NCBI GenBank assembly: GCA_964611435.1
Contig: CAZSXT010000006.1
Location: forward strand, 62,001-126,000
Direction: 5' to 3'
DNA from: JAYPHU01 sp964611435
GTDB lineage: Bacteria > Pseudomonadota > Alphaproteobacteria > Rhodospirillales > UBA2165
Length of the DNA stretch: 64,000 bases
Part shown: in pieces, positions 28,430 to 36,351 of the stretch
How positions within the stretch are numbered: position 1 is the first letter of the stretch
How the letters are laid out: each line of letters opens with the position of its first letter
Notes under the pieces: model-generated
The model's database searches: none
The model's input: only the letters and a program-made list of their open reading frames with translations
Told to the model about the DNA's origin: nothing
Position numbers and translations under genes: made by a program

Positions 28430-29680
28430 GTGAAAGTTTGTATTTTGGGCGCGGGCATTGTCGGTATCGCCTCCGCCTATTACCTCAACAAGGCCGGACA
28501 CGAAGTCACCGTGATCGACCGCGAAAGCGGCGCCGGGCTGGACACCAGCTTTGCCAATGGCGGGCAAATCTCCGCCTGCAACACGATCCCCTGGGCCAAT
28601 CCTCACGTGCCAATGCAACTGGTGAAGTGGCTGGGCCGCAAGGATGCGCCACTGCTGTTCCACTTCAGCGCCGACCCGATGCTGTGGTCCTGGCTGATCA
28701 AGTTTCTAATGAATTGCCGCTCGGCCAAGGCGCTGGAAGGAACCGCCAAAAATATGCGGATGTCCCTCTACAGCCGGGACATGATGGATGATATCCGTGC
28801 CAACACCGGCATCGACTACGACTATATCGGCCGGGGCATTCTGAATATCCAGAAATCACAAAAGGATTTCGAAGAAGCCGTCGCAAACGCCGCCCACTTG
28901 CGGGAGCTCGGCCTCAACAATGTCGTCCTGGGCGCGGAAGCCTGTATCCAGCTGGAACCCACGCTGGAAACCGTGCAGAACCGGCTCGCCGGCGGCGTCC
29001 ATACGCCCGAGGACGAAAGCGGCGACGCCCACACATTTACCCGTAAGCTGGCCTTGGCCGCCGCCAGCCGGGGCGTGGTGTTCCGTTACAACGAAACCGT
29101 CACCGGGCTGGAAGAAGATGCCGGGCGGGTTACGCGGGTTCTCACCAATAAGGGCGGATTGGACGTGGACACGGTGGTTCTCTCCCTCGGCGCCTACGGC
29201 CCTGCTCTATTGAAACCGCTGGGGCTCAATGTGCCTATCTATCCGGCCAAGGGTTATTCCATGACCTTGCCGACGGCGGGACGCAACGGTGCGCCAACTA
29301 TCAGCATCACCGACGAGGAACACAAGCTGGTCTTCACGCGACTGGGCGACCGGCTTCGGGTGGCCGGCACGGTGGAATTCGCCGGGTTCAACAAGGAAAT
29401 CGATCAGGAGCGGGCGCAGTCTTTAAGAACGGCGACCGAAAAACAATTTCCCAATGCCGGCGACTTTGAACAGGCAACTTACTGGACCGGCCTTCGTCCC
29501 CTTACCCCGGACTGCGTGCCAATCATCGGCCGGACGAAGCTGGAAAATCTATATCTGAATACCGGCCACGGCTCTCTCGGTTGGACCATGGGCGCCGGTT
29601 CCGGCAAGGCGATATCCGACCTAATCAGCGGCGCGAAGGCGGACATTGATCTCAGCGGATATGGGCTGGAGAGGTTTTAA
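28430..29680 (+). CDS. dadA: D-amino acid dehydrogenase (DadA-like)
   Basis: FAD-dependent oxidative deamination of D-amino acids to 2-oxo acids, passing electrons to the respiratory chain at the inner face of the membrane. The 416-residue protein begins with the dinucleotide-binding segment KVCILGAGIVGIASAYYL and ends with the FAD motif GHGSLGWTMGAGSGK. The start is taken as GTG at 28430, because the FAD-binding strand begins there; an upstream in-frame ATG would add nine polar residues. It ends in a four-base overlap with the convergent acyltransferase gene (TTAA shared by both stops). Confidence 0.9.
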   Translation: MKVCILGAGIVGIASAYYLNKAGHEVTVIDRESGAGLDTSFANGGQISACNTIPWANPHVPMQLVKWLGRKDAPLLFHFSADPMLWSWLIKFLMNCRSAKALEGTAKNMRMSLYSRDMMDDIRANTGIDYDYIGRGILNIQKSQKDFEEAVANAAHLRELGLNNVVLGAEACIQLEPTLETVQNRLAGGVHTPEDESGDAHTFTRKLALAAASRGVVFRYNETVTGLEEDAGRVTRVLTNKGGLDVDTVVLSLGAYGPALLKPLGLNVPIYPAKGYSMTLPTAGRNGAPTISITDEEHKLVFTRLGDRLRVAGTVEFAGFNKEIDQERAQSLRTATEKQFPNAGDFEQATYWTGLRPLTPDCVPIIGRTKLENLYLNTGHGSLGWTMGAGSGKAISDLISGAKADIDLSGYGLERF

Positions 29681-31011
29681 CCTTCGGCGTCATCGAAAAA
29701 TTGTCGAATGGAATTCGCGTAGTATTCAACCAATCGCCGTTGAGACTGGGGCACGCTGATTTCGTCTGAACCCGTCTGGACGATCATTCCCCGTCCTCTC
29801 AGAAGCGTCAGTGCTTCTGGGATTCCCAGCGATCCATCGCCGTCCGGCAGAAACAAGTTCGCACCGTTCGCCTTTGCGCGATCCGCTTCTTGTGCATACC
29901 GAGTCTTCAGAGTCTCCATTGACACCAGGGCACCGTCTTCCTTGATCAAAACGCGACAAACCAACGCCACCGGCGGAACCGGGATCAACGCCGCAATATC
30001 TTCCATCAACTCACCGCCGAGTTTAGACAGCCATTCGAACCGTTCAGCGCGGTCAAGCTTAGACCAATCGACCCAATGGTTAAGCAGCCACCGTTTGAAG
30101 GAGACCGGCGTTCCAAAATTTGCGCAGGCAAACCCGAAATTCCGTTTACGGCGCAGCATCTGCCAGAAGACCCTAGTACCGATTTTGGCGCCGGAGCGAT
30201 AGACGAAGGCTCTGCCCTTCCCACGAAATTCCGCCGGATCGAAATTCCTGGTCATGTACGAGAGCAAGCCCAGGCGGGGTGGCTGCAACCCGCCATCCGG
30301 CGACAACGCGCCTTCGGGAAACATAGCGTGCGGCACTTTCGCCTCGGTCGCCATCTGAACATAGCGCTCCAGAACCTTTCGGTAGAGAGGATTGCCTGAA
30401 TCACGCTGCAGGAAGTAACCGCCAGCCGCGCGCATCAACGGCTGAATTGGCCAGATGTGGGACCATTCGCCAACCCCAAACGACAACATCGTTCGAGGGG
30501 ACGTCAGATAGGAAACGAGGACATAGTCGACGTTGGTCCTGTGGTTCATGAAGAAAACCACGCAACTATCCTCGTCAATTTGGCGAAGCGCATTTTCATC
30601 GGTGAAGCCGATCCTGACGCGATACAATGCCCTTAAGGCGCTCCGCGCCATGACATATCCCACCCGAAAATAAAATACCGGGCTGAACGCCGGCACCATC
30701 GAATAGGCAATCCGACGAACATTTTTTTGCACGTCGGCGACCGACCGACCTGAAACCAAGGCTTCTTCATTGATAGCCTCAAGGATCTTCGGATCGCTCG
30801 CCAGTCTGTCCGCCAGTTGCCGGCGGTCGGTCAGGGTAAAAGGTGAAAGTTTAAGCTGAAGATGCGGATTGACGACTTTCACAATTCTGTGTGACCACCA
30901 GGCCCAGCCGGAATACCACAACGGCCGCAGACCAAACCAGCACAAGGTGATGGCCGTCCCTGCCAGCAATAGTCCAAACACCCAAAATGGAAGAGTTATC
31001 GGCTCGTTCAC
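29677..31011 (-). CDS. PlsB-like glycerol-phosphate acyltransferase
   Basis: Probable membrane-bound acyltransferase of phospholipid synthesis. A membrane helix lies near residues 6-28. The acyltransferase box is FMNHRTNVDYVL (HX4D catalytic pattern), followed by the acceptor-binding motif MFPEGALSPDGG and the region RGKGRAFVYRSGAK. The 444-residue length is shorter than E. coli PlsB (about 800) and longer than PlsC, so the exact step (glycerol-3-phosphate or lyso-lipid acylation) is uncertain. It follows the broken hydrolase gene after ten bases and may share its transcript. Confidence 0.75.
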   Translation of the reverse strand: MNEPITLPFWVFGLLLAGTAITLCWFGLRPLWYSGWAWWSHRIVKVVNPHLQLKLSPFTLTDRRQLADRLASDPKILEAINEEALVSGRSVADVQKNVRRIAYSMVPAFSPVFYFRVGYVMARSALRALYRVRIGFTDENALRQIDEDSCVVFFMNHRTNVDYVLVSYLTSPRTMLSFGVGEWSHIWPIQPLMRAAGGYFLQRDSGNPLYRKVLERYVQMATEAKVPHAMFPEGALSPDGGLQPPRLGLLSYMTRNFDPAEFRGKGRAFVYRSGAKIGTRVFWQMLRRKRNFGFACANFGTPVSFKRWLLNHWVDWSKLDRAERFEWLSKLGGELMEDIAALIPVPPVALVCRVLIKEDGALVSMETLKTRYAQEADRAKANGANLFLPDGDGSLGIPEALTLLRGRGMIVQTGSDEISVPQSQRRLVEYYANSIRQFFDDAEG

Positions 31012-31021
31012 CGCCTCCCCC

Positions 31022-32464
31022 TCAGATTGAAGCCAATATTTCCCTGAAGCGGCGAAGCGGCTCGTGATTTCGGATCATCGTCATGGGCACCGAGAAATGC
31101 CCCCGCCGCCAGATAAATCTGTTCGTATCGGGCAGCCGCCATCTGTCGAGAAGGTCGAGCCCACTATCAAATGGGGTGACACCATCGCGGCTGCCGATGA
31201 CAGAGACAATTCGATCGGCGCTCATCACGGGTGGCCGCTGCGGATCAAGGAGTCTGAGATATTGTTCGATCAAACTTGTGGTCCATCCTTTTTCCCGGAT
31301 GGCGTCCTGATTCCCCCAAACACGCGCCAATTGTCCGCGCATCACGGCGTCCACCTGGCTGCCGCAGTGGGTAATCAGCAACATAGCGTCGGGACGAAGG
31401 CGTTCCGGCCAATCAGCAGCGCGGTCGGCGGCAAGCTGAGACATCAGCGCGCCCAGGCTTGTCCCGCCGACGGCAACAGGCCCGGTCGAATGCCGCCGGG
31501 CCCAATCGATCAACACCGACCACTCGCGTAGCGCCCCCATAAACGTATCCAACGGCCCATAGGGAAACGTCGCGATAAAACGTTCTCCTCCCTAGTTGCC
31601 GGGCGTCACCCGCCGGCCATGCCACGGGGCCTCTGGCCGAATTACGCGGATACCCATGCCGCAAAGTGCATCGACCTCGTCAATCAGCCCGTGCCAATGA
31701 TCAAATTCCACACAGACCCCGTGCCCAAAGATCAGCGTGGGCGGATTTTCCACGCCTTCGGGCTCATGCACACGGGCATAAACCGTGTCTCCCAAGCGGT
31801 CCGAAGGGCTTTGAAAACGCAGCCAGTAATTGCTGCCGACCGTATGGGGAATGGCTTTGGACACCTCAATGCGAGGCATTTGGGTGGGCGCCTCGAAAAA
31901 TGGAGAGAGATCATCCAGTGCGGCGCCATATACGGCCTCGGTCTCAGCCGGTGTCACGGTATCTCTCTTTACCCTGGGAATGCCATGACGAAGCAAAAAT
32001 CTGAAATGCCGGCGTGTGGAGTTATAGGCGTGACGGCGATCCCGCCGAGCGGTTTCAACTGAAATCCGATAGTCGATGGAACTTGAGTCACCTCCGAAGA
32101 ACACACGCTGCCATTCGGATTCCAAGGCATTCACCGCCGCCCGGGCCGATTCAAAATGCGCCAGGGACAAAAGCAACTTATCCCTGGCCTTTGCAATCGG
32201 CGTCATGGGTACGGCGTCAAAGAAGACTTCCGGCGAACCATCGGCCGTCCGCGCTGCCGCCCAAAGGCGGGAAGCCGGGAAAAAATAGTGTTTGAGCAGC
32301 CACAGGCTAAATCCGTCAAACCACGGAAACGCCAGAAAGCTTCCGGAAAATCCTCGTAATCGCCGTTCGACCAAATCGTGGGGCCGCAGACGATGATTTG
32401 CCGTTTCCGCCGGATCCAAAATGGGCGGCGCATCTCCTTCGACGGGTTGCAATGATGCGTTCAT
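31022..32464 (-). pseudogene. Alpha/beta hydrolase interrupted by one in-frame TAG
   Basis: The N-terminal part (32464 to 31592, 290 codons) carries the oxyanion-side motif IFGHGVCVEFDHWHG and ends at RRVTPGN followed by TAG (31594-31592). Reading straight through in the same frame gives GGERFIATFPYGPLDTF and then the C-terminal part (31552 to 31022) with the nucleophile elbow GGTSLGAL, the acid region SRDGVTPF and a histidine in RRGHFSVPM. Neither part is a complete hydrolase alone: the first lacks the serine, the second lacks the first strands. No other stop or frameshift is present. It could be a recent nonsense mutation, a sequencing error, readthrough, or re-initiation, since GGAGGAG follows the TAG. 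The family resembles ABHD18/DUF2048-type hydrolases; substrate unknown. Confidence 0.8.
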
Positions 32465-32565
32465 AACTCATCCTACGAAGGCCTGTGAGCCCGGGCAAGC
32501 GGCGTGTCTCATGGTGGGCCTGGGAAGCGGGAATTGAATTGTTACGGCTTTCAGCTGGGAGGGTT

Positions 32566-33264
32566 TTAAAGCCTTAGCTTTTCTCGACCGATTTTCTCAG
32601 CGACGGCCCGCCGTTTCGCCAGCGTGTCCTTCATCAATCCATTGATCCGTTCAACCGTCTCCGGCGGGGCCGTGTCGACCGATCCACTTTGATACGGCGG
32701 CGCCGGGTCGTACTCCATCAGCAATTGGATGAAGTGGGCGGCCTCCTCGCCCAGAAGCCGCGCCGCAACCACCAAAGCGAAATCAATGCCAGATGTGACG
32801 CCCGCACCGGTGATGATGTTGCCATCCTCTACCACGCGTTCCTTGACCGGAACCGCCCCCATCAACGCCAACAAATCAATGGAATTCCAGTGGCAGGTCG
32901 CGCGCTTGCCGACCAGTAATCCCGCTGCCCCTAGCAGAAGCGAACCCGTGCAGACGGAGGTGATAAATGTCGCGTTTTTCGCCGCCTCGACCATGAATGC
33001 GATCAAGGCATCATCCTCCATCGCCTCCAGCACCCCCGGTCCACCCGGGATGAACAGAACATCCGGCTGACCATAGGTGTCGAACGTTTCCGTCGGCGTT
33101 AGGATCAGGCCGCCCTGCGCGCTCACTGGCTCCAACCGATGCCACAGCAGATCAACCTGGATCGCCGGCGAGGTGTTGAGAATTTCATAGGGTCCGGTCA
33201 GATCAAGCTGAGTCAAACCGGGAAACACCACCATGGCGATGCGAAAAGAAGGTTGGTCGTTCAT
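32566..33264 (-). CDS. inhA: Isocyanide hydratase-like DJ-1/PfpI family protein
   Basis: A 232-residue protein close in length and motifs to Pseudomonas cyclohexyl-isocyanide hydratase, which turns isonitriles into N-formamides. The catalytic residues of that enzyme have clear counterparts: Cys105-Thr106 in SVCTGSLLLGAAGLL and Asp21 in LTQLDLTGPYE. The open frame extends 22 codons upstream, but the ATG at 33264 (MNDQPSFR) has TGAGG upstream and begins just before the first strand. The role may instead be another DJ-1-superfamily hydrolase or an amidotransferase-like regulator lacking its HTH domain. It is followed on the same strand by the broken hydrolase, about 100 bases on. Confidence 0.8.
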   Translation of the reverse strand: MNDQPSFRIAMVVFPGLTQLDLTGPYEILNTSPAIQVDLLWHRLEPVSAQGGLILTPTETFDTYGQPDVLFIPGGPGVLEAMEDDALIAFMVEAAKNATFITSVCTGSLLLGAAGLLVGKRATCHWNSIDLLALMGAVPVKERVVEDGNIITGAGVTSGIDFALVVAARLLGEEAAHFIQLLMEYDPAPPYQSGSVDTAPPETVERINGLMKDTLAKRRAVAEKIGREKLRL

Positions 33265-33365
33265 CAAAATCAGCCTCAGGTTTTTCGTGGTAACGACGAG
33301 ACTATAGTTAAAAATGGGGCCGCGGGACATGGCCGTGGATGACGAATAGAACTCCCCCCACCCCT

Positions 33366-33662
33366 CTAAAACTCCTCACGTTCCACGTCCTGACTGCTGT
33401 GCAGCACGCGAACGATGAACACGGTATCATCGGTCACCCGCAAATAGATACAGCGGTCCCGGTACGGGAGAATTCGCAAGCCCGGACGAATCCAATCTCT
33501 CGGCGCGCCGGTAAAACCGGACGCGGCGATCCACTCTATCTTCTGTGCAAGGTCTTCAATGAACTCGAGCGCAGCGGCCGGATTTTCTTCAGCGATATAG
33601 GCATGTATCCCGCGCAGATCATTGAGCGCGGTCTCTGACAAAACGAGCTTGCGTGGATTAAT
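33366..33662 (-). CDS. parE: ParE-type toxin of a toxin-antitoxin pair
   Basis: RelE/ParE-superfamily toxin; ParE proteins poison gyrase. The sequence LSETALNDLRGIHAYIAEENPAAA and the C-terminal RILPYRDRCIYLRV...VHILHS-type block (here FIVRVLHSSQDVEREEF) fit the family. The only common start codon in frame is TTG at 33641, which would remove the first beta strand. Reading upstream adds PRKLV, the normal ParE N-terminus, back to an ATT at 33662 that overlaps the antitoxin stop. The 98-residue reading is given here, with ATT as the possible rare start; a sequence error is another explanation. It directly follows the antitoxin, as usual. Confidence 0.8.
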   Translation of the reverse strand: MNPRKLVLSETALNDLRGIHAYIAEENPAAALEFIEDLAQKIEWIAASGFTGAPRDWIRPGLRILPYRDRCIYLRVTDDTVFIVRVLHSSQDVEREEF

Positions 33663-33921
33663 TGGACCCGTCCGAGGGAAGGATCGCGCCTGCTAGGTCG
33701 CCGGCGGTATCAAAGGTTCGGGTGCGGCCCGCGTCGATATCCTGATCACCTTCATCAATCAGGCGGCGCACGTCATTGAGTTTGGTCTCATAGTCTTCAA
33801 GCATCCGCAAGCCGGCCCGAACAACCTCGCTCGCGTTGTTGAAACGCCCGGCCTCAATCTCCGCCGCGATGAAATTTTCGTAGCGCTCGCCGATAACGTA
33901 TGACTTTTTCACGTTGGTCAT
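33658..33921 (-). CDS. parD: ParD-type antitoxin
   Basis: An 87-residue antitoxin with an N-terminal ribbon-helix-helix DNA-binding domain: KSYVIGERYENFIAAEIEAG followed by RFNNASEVVRAGLRMLEDYE, the ParD/CopG pattern. The C-terminal half would be the flexible part that wraps the toxin. It should also repress its own operon; an inverted repeat of the right kind lies 26 bases upstream of the ATG. Confidence 0.9.
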   Translation of the reverse strand: MTNVKKSYVIGERYENFIAAEIEAGRFNNASEVVRAGLRMLEDYETKLNDVRRLIDEGDQDIDAGRTRTFDTAGDLAGAILPSDGSN

Positions 33922-33946
33922 GTGCAGCCCTCAATCGCCAAAATGA

Positions 33947-33980
33947 CGAATTTTTCGTAGAAAACTGTACGAAATTTTCG
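33947..33980. promoter_or_regulatory. Candidate ParD operator (inverted repeat)
   Basis: CGAATTTTTCGTA (33947-33959) and TACGAAATTTTCG (33968-33980) form an inverted repeat with two mismatches and an eight-base centre. Each arm itself is a small CGAA/TTCG palindrome. Position, 26 to 59 bases upstream of parD, fits autoregulation by a ribbon-helix-helix antitoxin. Confidence 0.6.
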
Positions 33981-34011
33981 GACAAATTGGTAGGAATAAT
34001 TCACACACTCC

Positions 34012-35250
34012 CTACCCCCACAGCTCCCGCACCCAATCCGCCGGGTAGTCGGCGGGGTTAGGCCGGCCGGAGAACACTACGGCCTTACAGTTTTCCGGAG
34101 GGGTCTGGGCGGCGCGGAGGCGGAATGGCGCGCACCAGCCGGCCGGCCACAGTTCCGCATCGGGCGCCATGATCGCCACCCAGTCCTGATCGCCGTCATA
34201 TTTTGCCGCCATGTCGGCATTAAAGGCGTCTCGGATTTCCGGCCGTGACCCGGTCTTCAACAAAAACACCGACGTATTGAAGCCCGGCACATAATCGTTG
34301 TCCATGATGGCGAAGTCGCTGTCATAAGTGAGCAGCGGATCGATGGAGCCGGTCAGCACCACATCCAGATCAAAATACAGCATCCGCCCGCCCACACCGT
34401 CGAGATCACCCCGATACAGCGACACTTTGTTCCACCAGCCCTGATAGTCCGGATCGGGCAGCGGCAGATGCCGAATGCCGCCATCCAGGCCCGTGGCGTC
34501 TTCGGTAAAACAGACAAAGTCCGGATCGTGGGACGAGTTCCGCCTGACCATGGCGGCCAGCCGGTTTACATAGTCGGGGCCATACTTGGTCCCCTGCTTC
34601 ACGCAGACCACGGTGGCGGGATCGCGCTTTTTGAGACCCGCCGTCGCCACGCCGCCCGCTTTCAACGCGGCCACCCGCTTGGCGCCGATCTCCGCCATCA
34701 CATGGCCCGGCGACATGTCTTCGATCTGACGGAATTTCACCTCCGCCTGATCCAGCTTGCCGGCGCGGATGAACACCCGGCCCAATTGAATGTGGGGCTC
34801 CAGGTCTTCCGCGCCCAACATCATCGCCCGGATCAGGGCCTTCTCCGCGCTCTCGAAATCGCCCAGGAAGTCATACACCCGGCCCAGATACATCTGCGCC
34901 GTCTGATGATTGGGATCGAGCCGCAGGGTTTCCTGAAAATAAACCAGCGCCTCTTCCAGGCCAGCATTGTCCACATGATGAAAGCCCAAGGCCAATTGCA
35001 CCTCCGCATCCTCCGGGTTCAGCACTGCGGCGCGGGTCAGGAACGGCAGACTCTCCGCATCTTCACCCAGACGCTGATACAACATGCCGACCAGCTTCTG
35101 ATAGGCCGGCTCATCGGGAATCTCCCCTTTGATCTCCGCCAGGCAGGCGACGGCTTGGGCGATTTCCCCCCTTTCATCCAGGTCGAGGGCGCGTGTCAGG
35201 GTTTCGGTGAGGTTCATGCTGGTCAAATTCACGTAATGGAGCCCCTTCAT
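34012..35250 (-). CDS. TPR protein with glycosyltransferase-like C-terminus
   Basis: The N-terminal part (about residues 12-190) contains four or so tetratricopeptide repeats, for example LVGMLYQRLGEDAESLPFL and AEVQLALGFHHVDNAGLEEAL. The C-terminal part (about 200-410) resembles a nucleotide-sugar glycosyltransferase: CVKQGTKYGPDYVNRL, WWNKVSLY, and LYFDLDVVLTGSI with a DXD-like metal site. No signal peptide or membrane helix is seen. Possible starts are the ATG at 35250 (used here) and 35217; the longer frame to 35310 runs into the LexA box and is unlikely. It is divergent from the imu cassette and shares its promoter region. The acceptor of the sugar is unknown. Confidence 0.75.
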   Translation of the reverse strand: MKGLHYVNLTSMNLTETLTRALDLDERGEIAQAVACLAEIKGEIPDEPAYQKLVGMLYQRLGEDAESLPFLTRAAVLNPEDAEVQLALGFHHVDNAGLEEALVYFQETLRLDPNHQTAQMYLGRVYDFLGDFESAEKALIRAMMLGAEDLEPHIQLGRVFIRAGKLDQAEVKFRQIEDMSPGHVMAEIGAKRVAALKAGGVATAGLKKRDPATVVCVKQGTKYGPDYVNRLAAMVRRNSSHDPDFVCFTEDATGLDGGIRHLPLPDPDYQGWWNKVSLYRGDLDGVGGRMLYFDLDVVLTGSIDPLLTYDSDFAIMDNDYVPGFNTSVFLLKTGSRPEIRDAFNADMAAKYDGDQDWVAIMAPDAELWPAGWCAPFRLRAAQTPPENCKAVVFSGRPNPADYPADWVRELWG

Positions 35251-35304
35251 AGCACAACTTTTCTTAATGAATTTCCCTCTTGACGGTGGCGTTCTTCTGT
35301 TATA

Positions 35305-35319
35305 GAACAAAACAAGAAC
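35305..35319 (+). promoter_or_regulatory. LexA (SOS) box of the imuAB-dnaE2 operon
   Basis: GAACAAAACAAGAAC is an exact match to the alphaproteobacterial LexA operator GAAC-N7-GAAC. It lies 78 bases upstream of the imuA ATG and overlaps a possible -10 (TATAGA, 35301-35306) behind a TTGACG at 35280-35285, though that spacer is short (15 bases). It could also affect the divergent TPR gene. Confidence 0.88.
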
Positions 35320-35397
35320 ATTAAGGCGGGCACCTTAAACGACGCATAACGCATCCAAAGACGATGCGCACCAGTGATAAAGAACGAGGAAACGACC

Positions 35398-36351
35398 ATG
35401 TCCGCCGCTGTTATTCACGCTCCTTTCGGGACTCCGCCCTCCGGGCAGACGCCCTCTCGACCCGACCCCGCACTTCTGGACGGCTTGCGCAATCGCATCC
35501 GGGCGATTGAACGCACCGGCGGCGGGATTGTCTCCCCCACTTTCGACAGCGATTTGGACTCACACTTGGCCGGTAACATGCCGGTCATTTCTCTCGGCGC
35601 GCCCGAAATCGACGAGGCGCTGCCCTGGAACGGCCTGCCCCGGACGGGCCTGCATGAAGTTTTCGGTGACGCCGCGGCCTTGGGATTCTCAGCCGCCCTG
35701 CTCGCCCGCCTGGCTGAAATCCATATCGACGAAGGCCGCGGCGCACCGATTTTGTGGTGTCAGCAAGGGCGGGACCTGTATGGGCGCGGACTGGCGGACT
35801 ACGGCATTGATCCGGACCGGGTGATCCTGGTCCACGGCAAGAACGATACGGAAATTCTCTGGGCCATGGAGGAAGGGCTGAGGAGTCCCGGTCTCGCCGC
35901 GGTGATCGGCAAGCTGCACAAGGTGCCGCCGATCGCCGGCCGGCGGTTACAATTGGCGGCCGAGGAAAACGGCGTGGCCGGGCTCCTGCTCCGCGCGACC
36001 GGGTATGCGGGACCGCAAGCCCCGACCGGCGCGGCGCTGACCCGCTGGCGGGCAACGTCAGCGCCCAGCATCACCCCGGCCAGCGGCTTAGGACTGGGCC
36101 CGCCCCAATGGAATCTGGAATTACAACGCTGCCGCCTCAGCGCGGCCAGCCCAAAACAACTGGAAAGCGCCGGACGCCCCAGGCTCTGGCGGGTGGAGTG
36201 GTGTCATGAAACGGGTGATCTCTCTGTGGTTGCCGGCCTTCGCGACCGATCGGATCGAGCGCCGGCAAACCCGACAGCCTGGATCCCCAAAAGCGGACAA
36301 AGCGGACCAAACATCCAAAACCAGGGAGACCTCTGGCAAGCCGCCGTCTAA
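35398..36351 (+). CDS. imuA: ImuA, damage-inducible mutagenesis protein
   Basis: RecA/SulA-related accessory protein of the ImuA-ImuB-DnaE2 translesion mutasome. The 317-residue protein has a RecA-like core: ISLGAPEIDEALPWNGLPRTGLHEVFGD region, APILWCQQGRDLYGRGLADYG, and GLLLRATGYAGP. The ATG at 35398 is preferred over an upstream GTG because GAGGAA lies eight bases before it. Its last 146 bases overlap imuB in another frame. Expression should be SOS-controlled through the upstream LexA box. Confidence 0.9.
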   Translation: MSAAVIHAPFGTPPSGQTPSRPDPALLDGLRNRIRAIERTGGGIVSPTFDSDLDSHLAGNMPVISLGAPEIDEALPWNGLPRTGLHEVFGDAAALGFSAALLARLAEIHIDEGRGAPILWCQQGRDLYGRGLADYGIDPDRVILVHGKNDTEILWAMEEGLRSPGLAAVIGKLHKVPPIAGRRLQLAAEENGVAGLLLRATGYAGPQAPTGAALTRWRATSAPSITPASGLGLGPPQWNLELQRCRLSAASPKQLESAGRPRLWRVEWCHETGDLSVVAGLRDRSDRAPANPTAWIPKSGQSGPNIQNQGDLWQAAV

